From contig DFJW01000099.1 in assembly GCA_002373775.1 (NCBI GenBank), positions 1 to 17,685 on the forward strand: 17,685 bases of DNA, in the 5' to 3' direction. The position numbers and the translations under genes were made by a program. Every line of letters starts with the position of its first letter. The stretch's first letter is position 1. This DNA comes from Ruminococcus flavefaciens. GTDB lineage: Bacteria; Bacillota; Clostridia; Oscillospirales; Ruminococcaceae. The notes under the pieces were generated by a model. It saw only the letters and a program-made list of their open reading frames with translations, was not told the origin of the DNA and ran no database searches. Positions 5,986-12,894 of this stretch are shown in pieces.

Positions 5986-7479
5986 TTGAAAAACAGCGGA
6001 AAAGATACTATGGATCTTAAATCACTTATCTCATTGCTGCTCAGTAAGATCTGGCTGATAATCCTTGCGGCGATATTGGGCGGAACGGCAGCTTTTTGCA
6101 TTTCTAAGTTTGCCATGCCGCTGAAATACGCATCGCATATCTCGATGTATATCCAGAGCTACACAGCTTTCAGTGAGAATCCGGATCAGAACATCAACAA
6201 CATCAACAACTCAAAACAGCTTATCAATACATACATGGAAGTTATGAAGGATGACGCGGTCATGAACGCAGTCGCTGATGAACTGAGCGGCGAGTTCGAG
6301 GAAAGCATTCTTAAAAACTGCTTCTCATTTTCAGACGGGAAGATCACTCCTTCGTCTCTGCGCTCATGTATCAAGATAACGTCCGTAACTGATACCAGCG
6401 CACTTAAACTCACAGCTACTACCAAGAATGCAGAGGTTTCCGCAGCGATCTGCAATGATATTGCAAAAGTCGCTCCCGACTATCTCCATGACGCTGTTGG
6501 TGTCGGACAGATAAACACTATAGATACAGCAAAGGTATATGACACACCGGTAGCGCCTAATAAGAAAAAGAATGCTCTTATCGGAACGCTTGCAGCTGCT
6601 ATGCTTGCGATCATGATAATAATCGCCGTGGATTTCTTCGACAATACAGTCAAGGATGCAGCATGGCTGGGGGACAGTTACAAGAAAGCGATAATCGGCG
6701 AGATACAGCAGTTCGATGATGATAAGAAGAGAAAGAAAGATGCTGATGACAAACACATAAAGCTCACCGACAAGAATGTGCCGTTTGCGGTGGTCGAGAG
6801 CTACAAGTCTATCAGGACTAACATATCATTTGCCCTTTCAACTACTGATAAGAAGATATTCATAGTATCTTCTGCAAATCCTGCTGAGGGAAAGTCCACA
6901 TCATCCGCAAATATAGCAATAGCTCTTGCACAGGGCGGCAATAAGGTACTTCTTATCGACGCAGACCTGAGAAAGAGCTGTCAGCATAAGATATTCGGGC
7001 TGAAAAACAAGAAGGGACTTTCAACAGCTATCAGTAAAATGGCGTCAGTCGATGACTGCATCTCAAAGAATGTCATGGATAATCTTGATGTAATGACATC
7101 AGGACCGCTGCCTCCGAATCCTTCCGAGCTCCTTGCTTCGAAGAATATGGAGACGCTGCTTGAACAGCTTGGCGAGAAGTATTCGGTAATAGTTATCGAC
7201 ACTCCGCCGGTAAATGTTGTGACCGATGCAATGGAGCTTGCGAATAAGGTATCAGGCATCATAATGGTCGCACGTTACGGCAGGACAAAGATAGACGATA
7301 TCGACGATGCTATGAAGCGTATCGAGTTTGCTCAGATGAACATGCTCGGATTCATACTCAATGACATAAAGACCGGACGCAGCGGTAAGTATTATTCGAA
7401 ATACAGATACGATAAGAAGTACGGCTACGGAAACAGCGATACTTCCGATGACGAGAAGGAGACTTCTGAAAAGAAGTGA
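5986..7479 (+). CDS. Wzz-type chain-length regulator fused to a bacterial tyrosine kinase (CpsC-CpsD type)
   Basis: A 497-residue membrane protein. TM1 (about 20-42) and TM2 (about 197-218) bracket an outer Wzz-like loop, with a Pro-containing segment before TM2. The cytoplasmic half is a BY-kinase with Walker A SANPAEGKST (Lys303), Walker A' VLLIDADLRK (321-330) and Walker B VIVIDTPPV (401-409). The C-terminal Tyr cluster (469, 470, 473, 475, 479, 481) is the usual autophosphorylation site. Such proteins control length and export of capsular or extracellular polysaccharide. In most Firmicutes the two halves are separate genes. The start is a TTG at 5986 preceded by GTGAGG; an ATG at 6010 is the alternative but has a poor ribosome binding site. 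First gene of a three-gene rightward cassette. Confidence 0.9.
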   Translation: MKNSGKDTMDLKSLISLLLSKIWLIILAAILGGTAAFCISKFAMPLKYASHISMYIQSYTAFSENPDQNINNINNSKQLINTYMEVMKDDAVMNAVADELSGEFEESILKNCFSFSDGKITPSSLRSCIKITSVTDTSALKLTATTKNAEVSAAICNDIAKVAPDYLHDAVGVGQINTIDTAKVYDTPVAPNKKKNALIGTLAAAMLAIMIIIAVDFFDNTVKDAAWLGDSYKKAIIGEIQQFDDDKKRKKDADDKHIKLTDKNVPFAVVESYKSIRTNISFALSTTDKKIFIVSSANPAEGKSTSSANIAIALAQGGNKVLLIDADLRKSCQHKIFGLKNKKGLSTAISKMASVDDCISKNVMDNLDVMTSGPLPPNPSELLASKNMETLLEQLGEKYSVIVIDTPPVNVVTDAMELANKVSGIIMVARYGRTKIDDIDDAMKRIEFAQMNMLGFILNDIKTGRSGKYYSKYRYDKKYGYGNSDTSDDEKETSEKK

Positions 7480-7517
7480 TCTTTCTTGAAATCCGGGATG
7501 AGAAAAGGCGGTAAACA

Positions 7518-8195
7518 ATGCTTACTGAATATCATTGCCATGTTCTTCCGTCCATTGATGACGGTTCGGACAGCGTTGAAACATCACTTGCTATGCTTGA
7601 GGTCATGAAGCAGCAGGGCGTGGAAAGAGTGGTCTTTACTCCGCATTTCTATGCTCACAGAGAAGAGTCTGTGGAGAGCTTCATTGAAAAGCGTGCAGCT
7701 GCTTTTGACGCTATCAAAGACAAGTCGCCTATCAGAGATATGCGGCTCGGAGCAGAAGTGGCAGTTGAACATGGTATTTCCGAAGTCAGGAATATCGAAA
7801 AGCTGGCAATGCAGGGGACGAAGCTCATTCTTATGGAACTTCCGTACCGTGGGTATAAGGAATGGATGTCCGAGGAGATATATAACATCTCAGCAGAGTT
7901 CGGGCTGAAAATAGTTTATGCCCATATCCACCGGTATACCGAGTACTACACAAAGTCACAGCTGGCAGGCGTCCTTGACAGGAACTCTGTTTATCAGATA
8001 AACAACGAGGCTTTCGGAAGCTTTTCCTCAAAGCGGTTTGTAAAAGGTCTGATGAAGGAAGGATATCCGCTGATTTTCGGGAGCGACGCTCACAATCTTA
8101 CGTCCCGGCGTCCGAACTGGGATCTTCTTATGAAGAAATGCAGCAGGGAAGAGATAGAAAAGTCAGACAGTACCATGGACAGTTACTTTGTCTGA
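7518..8195 (+). CDS. PHP-type protein-tyrosine phosphatase (CpsB/YwqE type)
   Basis: 225 residues with the polymerase/histidinol phosphatase metal-binding fold. The N-terminal TEYHCHVLPSIDDGSDS (His6, His8), VVFTPHFYAHREE, the internal LGAEVAVEHG, YAHIHRYTEY and the C-terminal LIFGSDAHNLTSR supply the metal ligands of the family. It is expected to dephosphorylate the Tyr cluster of the preceding kinase, completing the phosphorylation cycle that tunes polysaccharide export. It starts 38 bp after the kinase stop, so co-transcription is likely. AAAGGCGG lies before the ATG. Confidence 0.9.
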   Translation: MLTEYHCHVLPSIDDGSDSVETSLAMLEVMKQQGVERVVFTPHFYAHREESVESFIEKRAAAFDAIKDKSPIRDMRLGAEVAVEHGISEVRNIEKLAMQGTKLILMELPYRGYKEWMSEEIYNISAEFGLKIVYAHIHRYTEYYTKSQLAGVLDRNSVYQINNEAFGSFSSKRFVKGLMKEGYPLIFGSDAHNLTSRRPNWDLLMKKCSREEIEKSDSTMDSYFV

Positions 8196-8264
8196 CATAA
8201 CAGATCATATCTTGTGTTTATCATAAAGTCAGGCTTATTATCGATCACTGAAGGAAGGATGTAT

Positions 8265-8789
8265 ATGAGTAATTTGCTTATTTTAGGTGCCGGACAGTAT
8301 GGGCTGGTGGCAAAGGAAATAGCTGTATCAATGAAAAGCTTTGACAGGATCAATTTTTTAGACGACAACAGTGAGATAGCGATAGGTAAGATAGGGGATA
8401 TTGCAAAATTCAGAGATGAGTATGACATGGCGGTAGTTGCTATCGGTAATTCTTCACTTCGGTTGAAACTGATAGATGAGCTTTGCAGGATAGGATATAA
8501 AGTTCCGTATCTTGTTCACGAACGTGCATATGTATCTCCTTCTGCCAAGATCGGAATGGGTTCGTTTATTGAGCCAATGTCAGTGGTACATGCTTCTGTA
8601 GTCGTGGAGAAAGGTTGCATTATTTCAGCAGGTGTTGTTCTTAATCATAACAGCACGATACATGAAGGCTGCCATATCAATTGCGGTTCTGTAGTTAAGG
8701 CGCGAGCAGTGATAGAGCCTAACACAAGGACAAGTTATAATGAGATATGTGACACACAATACAAGAACGCTGCTTTAGTTGCAGTATAA
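8265..8789 (+). CDS. Sugar O/N-acyltransferase, NeuD/PglD-like
   Basis: 174 residues. The N-terminal LLILGAGQYGLVAKEIA is the small nucleotide-sugar-binding fold of NeuD/PglD proteins. The second half is a left-handed beta helix with hexapeptide steps (AYVSPSAKIGMGSFIEP, ASVVVEKGCIISAGVVLNHN, CHINCGSVVKARAVIEP), with the His of LNHN near the usual catalytic place. These acetylate sugar precursors for surface glycans. It is shorter than typical members (about 200-210), and the closing pattern of the helix is replaced by NEICDTQYKNAALVAV, so the last coil may be lost. AAGGAAGG lies 6 bases before the ATG at 8265, which decides this start. It follows the phosphatase by 69 bp. Confidence 0.82.
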   Translation: MSNLLILGAGQYGLVAKEIAVSMKSFDRINFLDDNSEIAIGKIGDIAKFRDEYDMAVVAIGNSSLRLKLIDELCRIGYKVPYLVHERAYVSPSAKIGMGSFIEPMSVVHASVVVEKGCIISAGVVLNHNSTIHEGCHINCGSVVKARAVIEPNTRTSYNEICDTQYKNAALVAV

Positions 8790-8792
8790 GTT

Positions 8793-8816
8793 ATCCCCGA
8801 GCCGTGGCTCGGGGAT
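8793..8816. terminator. Hairpin between convergent acyltransferase and dockerin genes
   Basis: ATCCCCGAGCC (8793-8803) and GGCTCGGGGAT (8806-8816), a perfect GC-rich stem of 11 bp (closing loop effectively larger than the two middle bases). The T-run on either strand is poor, yet position between two converging stops suggests a bidirectional terminator. Confidence 0.6.
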
Positions 8817-8836
8817 TATTAATCTATGGTGGTGCA

Positions 8837-11056
8837 TTATTGAACGTTGATCTTTGTTCCGCCCCATTCTACAACGGAGAATCCTTTTCTTTCAAAGGTG
8901 GGAAGTTCCTGAGGTTCGATATCCACAGCATCTTCAAGCGGAACATAAGCCATGAAGATACGGCACTCGCTGTCAGGTGCCGGAGTGATCTTCAGTTTAG
9001 CTGAATTCGTATACGCATCTCCCTGGAAGGAAATGAGGTTATACGCATTATGCTCCATGAGCGGCAGCCAGTAGACGATAAACTCGTTCATTTCATCTTC
9101 GGTCAGTCCCATATATGTGAGTTTTTCTTTGAGGAAGCTTTCGGTATCGCATCCGGCAACACAGAATCCCTTGGAGAGATCGAAGTGCGTGCGCACATTT
9201 ACAGCATCCCAGAAAAGGTATCTGTGACGACTTCCGTCGGCCTTGTTCAGAAGTGTGCCGTCCGGATAAGCGACCACATCCCAGCCGTTGTTATATTTCG
9301 GATATGTGGTAGAGAGATCTGCTTCTGTGAGTTCAAGTTCCACATGAACATCGGTTTCCTGTTCGGGGTAGAGATAGATGACCGGTTTGTCTGCAAGTTC
9401 TCCCCAGAACATATTCATTTCGCCGTCGTCACCGCGGACCTGTATCCACCCGCAGCGTCCTTCAAAATCCGTGAATACCCAGTCATTGTTATCCTTCATA
9501 TACCCAAGTTCCTTGACTCTGGTTTCAGGTATCGTCAGGAGCACAGGATAGCTGGTGTCCGGACCAGTGTACATTTTGATCGGTCTGATTATAAAGAGAG
9601 TCGATGGATATTCCGTTCTTACTTCCGGCTCAACATAGTTTTTATAAGTCTCGATAAGCTTCTGTTTCATGATGCAAAGGTCAAACACATCCAGCTTATT
9701 GTCTTTGCAAAAATCAGCAGCTTTCCAGTTGACGAGCTGAGCTTCCGGAGACTTTATGAGCCATTTCTGAAGCAGTACCACATCAGCGATATTGAACTCT
9801 CCGTCGCCGTTGACATCGCCTGTAGGAGAAGACTTCAGCCGGAATACAACATCAGCAGAACCATTGTCAAATCTTGATACTTTTATGCTGCCTTCCGGGA
9901 TGATCTTTCCGTTGTAATAGCCCATTTGATCGGAATTATCCGGGAATACATAGCCTTCCGGCAGACCATTTTCATTCAGACTGAATGAGAAACTGTCTGC
10001 GTCAAAGAATCTGCCAATGTTGTTATCCACTATCGAAGGATTGGACTCCATTACAAGTACCGGGCCGGTGGAAACTTCACCTTCTGGTGTACTCATACTG
10101 ATATTCGTTGATATGGAGGGATGAGTATCTGTACCGAACTCTATCGGTTCACCTGTGTCATAGTCCACAAGAGTTGCTCTCATCTGACCGTCAAGCAGGA
10201 TCGTCTGTGCATCATTAAAAACGGCACAGTCGGCAGTCCGTGTTTCCATGACTTCCATGTTGCCGAACATTTTACCGTAGTTGTATGAGATCTTGGCACA
10301 GCCGTCATTTACTGCTTTATAAGCGTATACTGTGTTTATGGCACCACCGGCTGTGGCAAAGGTATCAACAGAACAGCAATTACTTATTTCATCAAGCTCA
10401 AAGGTGCCTTCACCGTTGTTATCTTCATACCACTGATAAGGTGTGCCGGCTGAGTGAGTGAGGCAGAATACTACATAGTTGTTCCTGACAGAAAGGTATC
10501 CGTTATCATCAATGTAAGATTTATACTCTGTAACACAGTCAGGAAGCCAGCTGTATATATCGGTCTCTGTAACATTAAGGTCATTATCAGCGTTGAAGGT
10601 GTAATATGCAGACGCATGGCTGTATCCAAGATCCAGAGAAGTGGATTTTGCCCATGTATCAATTACGGCGATGTCGATATCTCCGGAAGTTGTTGGCTTG
10701 TATACATATACTTCAAAAATTACGCCCGTTTCATCGGATCTGTAGACATCATGGCTGCATGTTTCCATGACATTTTCTGTCGTCATAAGCCGATAGCGTA
10801 ATTCGTCTGATTGTTCATTATAGGAATTTGCGTTTTCAAGGACAATACAGATCAGACCGCTTTCAATATGCGTTGCTCCATAGGTGTTGCGGAATTCTAA
10901 AGCAGACTCAAAGTCGGACGGTACCCAGTCCTGCAAAGAAGGCTGATCTACAGCGGAGACAGAGGCTGGAGAAAGAAAAACGCTGCTGTTTAATGAAAGC
11001 GGCATGATCGTGGTCGCAGCTGCCATTATCGCAGCTGTCAGTTTTCGGAACTTCAT
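8837..11056 (-). CDS. Secreted dockerin protein with internal dockerin, SH3-like and KPVIYLYPE-type C-terminal domain
   Basis: 739 residues. The signal peptide spans about 1-35 (MKFRKLTAAIMAAATT, cut near Ser-Val-Ser-Ala). A long N-terminal part (about 40-405) that I do not recognise has several Cys and acidic stretches. A type I-like dockerin occupies about 411-469: TGDVNGDGEFNIADVVLLQK and LDVFDLCIMKQKLI, two calcium loops of Ruminococcus type. An SH3-like module follows (about 485-540, MYTGPDTSYPVLLTIPETRV, GWIQV), then a C-terminal domain (557-739) beginning KPVIYLYPE and ending FERKGFSVVEWGGT, a pattern I recall in secreted clostridial proteins without a function. No glycoside hydrolase is recognisable. 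The ATG at 11056 follows GGTAGGTGA; the upstream GTG at 11065 is part of that ribosome binding site. It lies inside the element. Confidence 0.88.
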   Translation of the reverse strand: MKFRKLTAAIMAAATTIMPLSLNSSVFLSPASVSAVDQPSLQDWVPSDFESALEFRNTYGATHIESGLICIVLENANSYNEQSDELRYRLMTTENVMETCSHDVYRSDETGVIFEVYVYKPTTSGDIDIAVIDTWAKSTSLDLGYSHASAYYTFNADNDLNVTETDIYSWLPDCVTEYKSYIDDNGYLSVRNNYVVFCLTHSAGTPYQWYEDNNGEGTFELDEISNCCSVDTFATAGGAINTVYAYKAVNDGCAKISYNYGKMFGNMEVMETRTADCAVFNDAQTILLDGQMRATLVDYDTGEPIEFGTDTHPSISTNISMSTPEGEVSTGPVLVMESNPSIVDNNIGRFFDADSFSFSLNENGLPEGYVFPDNSDQMGYYNGKIIPEGSIKVSRFDNGSADVVFRLKSSPTGDVNGDGEFNIADVVLLQKWLIKSPEAQLVNWKAADFCKDNKLDVFDLCIMKQKLIETYKNYVEPEVRTEYPSTLFIIRPIKMYTGPDTSYPVLLTIPETRVKELGYMKDNNDWVFTDFEGRCGWIQVRGDDGEMNMFWGELADKPVIYLYPEQETDVHVELELTEADLSTTYPKYNNGWDVVAYPDGTLLNKADGSRHRYLFWDAVNVRTHFDLSKGFCVAGCDTESFLKEKLTYMGLTEDEMNEFIVYWLPLMEHNAYNLISFQGDAYTNSAKLKITPAPDSECRIFMAYVPLEDAVDIEPQELPTFERKGFSVVEWGGTKINVQ

Positions 11057-11106
11057 GTAATTCACCTACCATTTCTGAAATTAGCAGTATAGTGCTGCTT
11101 AACCTC

Positions 11107-11135
11107 ATTATATCATGTCACAGTTGCAATTGCAA
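11107..11135 (-). promoter_or_regulatory. Predicted promoter of the dockerin protein gene
   Basis: On the minus strand TTGCAA (11130-11135), a 17-base spacer and TATAAT (11107-11112), about 50 bases before the ATG. Confidence 0.65.
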
Positions 11136-11276
11136 TAGAAAACGCAAAAAAACTGCCTGTATTTTGGCTTTTTTAGGTTTATGATAACGTGTATAGAATG
11201 CAGAAAGGCTATATATGTATTCTGTCAAAGCGGAATGGAACTATCACTTTTTTGTGTATATGAATACCTTCAACTG

Positions 11277-11314
11277 AAACTGGCGTGACTCAAAATGTGA
11301 GCCGCGCCAGTTTT
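11277..11314. terminator. Hairpin upstream of the dockerin gene, possible bidirectional terminator
   Basis: AAACTGGCG (11277-11285) with CGCCAGTTT (11305-11313), plus an inner CTC/GAG pairing. TTTT follows on the plus strand. On the minus strand it could stop readthrough from the spoVT 5' half into the element. Confidence 0.55.
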
Positions 11315-11326
11315 AGTAATACAATA

Positions 11327-11363
11327 AACAGGCGTATCCGACAAAAAGCCGGATACGCCTGTT
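11327..11363 (-). terminator. Terminator after the spoVT 5' half
   Basis: Perfect 14-bp stem AACAGGCGTATCCG (11327-11340) with CGGATACGCCTGTT (11350-11363). On the minus strand it is followed by TTTATTGTATT and lies 40 bases past the stop of the truncated frame. In the excised circle it would serve as the recombinase's own terminator. Confidence 0.65.
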
Positions 11364-11480
11364 ATACGTTATTCTCAGTCCTCATGCGGAGAAACTGAAT
11401 GATTATGTAATGCTGTGGTTGGACATACCAATATGAGCTCTGCATCCCAATTCTAACATAGCTATGCAGAAATCCCACTC

Positions 11481-11495
11481 CTGTGTCAACACTGT
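11481..11495 (+). repeat. Element-end inverted repeat, right arm of attP
   Basis: CTGTGTCAACACTGT, 4 bases inside the right core and inverted relative to 3455-3469 with one mismatch. The dyad axis of the joined site falls inside the 11-bp core. Confidence 0.8.
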
Positions 11496-11499
11496 CTGA

Positions 11500-11510
11500 A
11501 AGGGGTCACC
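11500..11510. repeat. Right att core, 11-bp direct repeat
   Basis: AAGGGGTCACC, the second copy of the core at 3437-3447, in the same orientation, so recombination between them would excise rather than invert. On the spoVT side TATAC (11517-11521) mirrors GTATA at 3427-3431, giving a predicted attB dyad of about 32 bp. Confidence 0.88.
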
Positions 11511-11682
11511 CTCTCGTATACGCATAGTGCGGCGGATCTCTTTGGGTATAACGACTCTGCCGAGATCGTCTATCCTTCTGACTATTCCAGTAGCTTTCAT
11601 AGTATTACCTCCGAAAAAAATGGTTGCGGTAATATTATCTGCCGGAATTCGCTTAATATACGTTTTGTGAACAAGTGCTGTC

Positions 11683-12894
11683 TTATGATAAGCTCTTTAC
11701 AAGTTCTGAAAAACGAGCCATTGCCTCGATAGTGCGGCCTTTGTCGCCGAACGCGGTAAGTCTGAACCAGCCTTCACCGTTTTTACCGAAGCCTGCACCC
11801 GGAGTTCCGACAACAGCAATTTTTTCCAGCATGAGATCAAAGAAGTCCCAGCTTTTCATATCGCATGGGCACTTGAACCATATGTACGGTGAATTTATAC
11901 CGCCGGTGAACTTGACGCCGAGCTTTGTCATGGTATCGGCAATTATGCGTGCATTCTCCTGATAATACGCGATATTTTCGTGTACCTGTTTCAGACCTTC
12001 TTCTGTGAAAACAGCGGCTGCGGCACACTGAACAGGGTAGGACACACCGTTGAATTTGCTGCCTTGTCTGCGTCCCCAGAGCTGAGAAAGGCTGACTTGT
12101 GTGCCGTCGGATGCGGTCACTTTAAGTGCATCCGGTATAACAGTATAACCGCATCTCATACCAGTGAATCCGGCTGTCTTTGAGAGTGAGCACATTTCAA
12201 TAGCTGTCTCTTTAGCACCTTCAATGCAGTAAATGCTTCTCGGAACATCGGGATCGGTTATGAAAGCCTCATATGCTGAATCATAGATTATCACAGCATT
12301 ATTCTTTCGTGCGTAGTTGATCCATACCTTCAGCTGATCTCTGGTGTACACTGAACCGGTGGGATTATTAGGTGAGCAGAGGTAGATGATATCAGCGTGT
12401 ACGTTTTCGTCGGGCATAGCTGCGAATCCGTTTTCCTCATTCGAGTCTGCATAGATTATTTTTCTGCCGCTCATAAGATTGGAATCGACGTATACCGGGT
12501 ATGCAGGATCAGTAACGAGTATCACATTGTCATCTCCGAAAATATCAACGATATTTCCGCAGTCTGATTTTGCTCCGTCGTTTATGCGAATCTCGTCAGG
12601 GAAAACGTCAGCCCCGAAACTCTTGTAGTATCCGGATACTGCTTCACGCAGGAAATCATAACCTGCACCGCTGTCTTCGTATCCGCGGAATGTCTCTTTC
12701 ACACCCATTTCATCGCAGCCTTTTTTCATGGCTTCGATGACTGCCGGTGCGATCGGCAGAGTCACATCTCCGATACCCATTCTTATGATATCGGCATCGG
12801 GATGCTCGTTTTTAAAAGCTTTTATCTTTTTTGCGATATTGATAAATAAATAGTTCTTTTCAAGTTTCAAGAAATTTTCATTCAGCTGCGGCAT
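11683..12894 (-). CDS. dapL: LL-diaminopimelate aminotransferase
   Basis: 403 residues, class I/II PLP aminotransferase. It converts tetrahydrodipicolinate directly to LL-diaminopimelate with glutamate as amino donor, bypassing the succinylase or acetylase steps of lysine and peptidoglycan precursor synthesis. Seen: MGIGDVTLPIAPAV, KETFRGYEDSGAGYDFLREA, SPNNPTGSVY, IYDSAYEAFI and the PLP lysine in SLSKTAGFTG (Lys239). The C-terminal GTPGAGFGKNGEGWFRLTAF is also typical. Its ATG overlaps the end of dapF by 13 bp, with AAAGGAGA inside dapF, so the two are translationally coupled. Confidence 0.96.
   Translation of the reverse strand: MPQLNENFLKLEKNYLFINIAKKIKAFKNEHPDADIIRMGIGDVTLPIAPAVIEAMKKGCDEMGVKETFRGYEDSGAGYDFLREAVSGYYKSFGADVFPDEIRINDGAKSDCGNIVDIFGDDNVILVTDPAYPVYVDSNLMSGRKIIYADSNEENGFAAMPDENVHADIIYLCSPNNPTGSVYTRDQLKVWINYARKNNAVIIYDSAYEAFITDPDVPRSIYCIEGAKETAIEMCSLSKTAGFTGMRCGYTVIPDALKVTASDGTQVSLSQLWGRRQGSKFNGVSYPVQCAAAAVFTEEGLKQVHENIAYYQENARIIADTMTKLGVKFTGGINSPYIWFKCPCDMKSWDFFDLMLEKIAVVGTPGAGFGKNGEGWFRLTAFGDKGRTIEAMARFSELVKSLS

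Larger units (their letters stand above)
11066..11402. other. Intergenic region at the right end of the element
   Basis: It holds the dockerin gene promoter (11107-11135) and two strong hairpins (11277-11313 and 11327-11363). The stretch 11140-11270 is AT-rich and shows no gene or recognised RNA. Confidence 0.6.
3437..11510. mobile_element. 8,063-bp serine-recombinase intervening element inserted in spoVT
   Basis: Bounded by 11-bp direct repeats at 3437-3447 and 11500-11510, which fall exactly where the two halves of spoVT break off. It carries the recombinase, a 68-residue protein, three polysaccharide-signalling genes and a secreted dockerin protein. Only the outer flanks resemble spoVT. 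The inner flanks form an inverted repeat typical of attP. No phage structural, conjugation or replication genes are present, so it is a recombinase-plus-cargo element rather than a prophage or conjugative element. Its base composition is not obviously different from its surroundings. Confidence 0.88.
11403..11600 (-). pseudogene. spoVT: 5' half of spoVT, interrupted at codon 33 and closed by a 32-residue tail from the element
   Basis: Residues 1-33, MKATGIVRRIDDLGRVVIPK through RIREGDP, are nearly identical to the start of SpoVT as I know it from Bacillus and Clostridia, with the AbrB-type swapped-hairpin DNA-binding motif. At Gly-Asp-Pro (11502-11510) homology ends abruptly. The next 32 residues (FQTVLTQEWDFCIAMLELG...) have no SpoVT character and come from the element, where they would form the tail of the recombinase in the excised circle. 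GGAGG lies 9 bases before the ATG at 11600. Only about two thirds of the AbrB fold remains and the sensor domain is absent, so the product is probably inactive. It sits 82 bp downstream of dapL on the same strand. Confidence 0.92.

Noticed and set aside
11057..11065. GTG start three codons upstream of the dockerin protein ATG
   Set aside because: The GTG is part of the GGTAGGTGA ribosome binding site that serves the ATG at 11056.
3455..11495. 15-bp inverted repeats read as the ends of an insertion sequence or transposon
   Set aside because: There is no transposase, and the direct repeat is the att core lying outside the arms at the exact gene break; the arms fit the two half-sites of attP.
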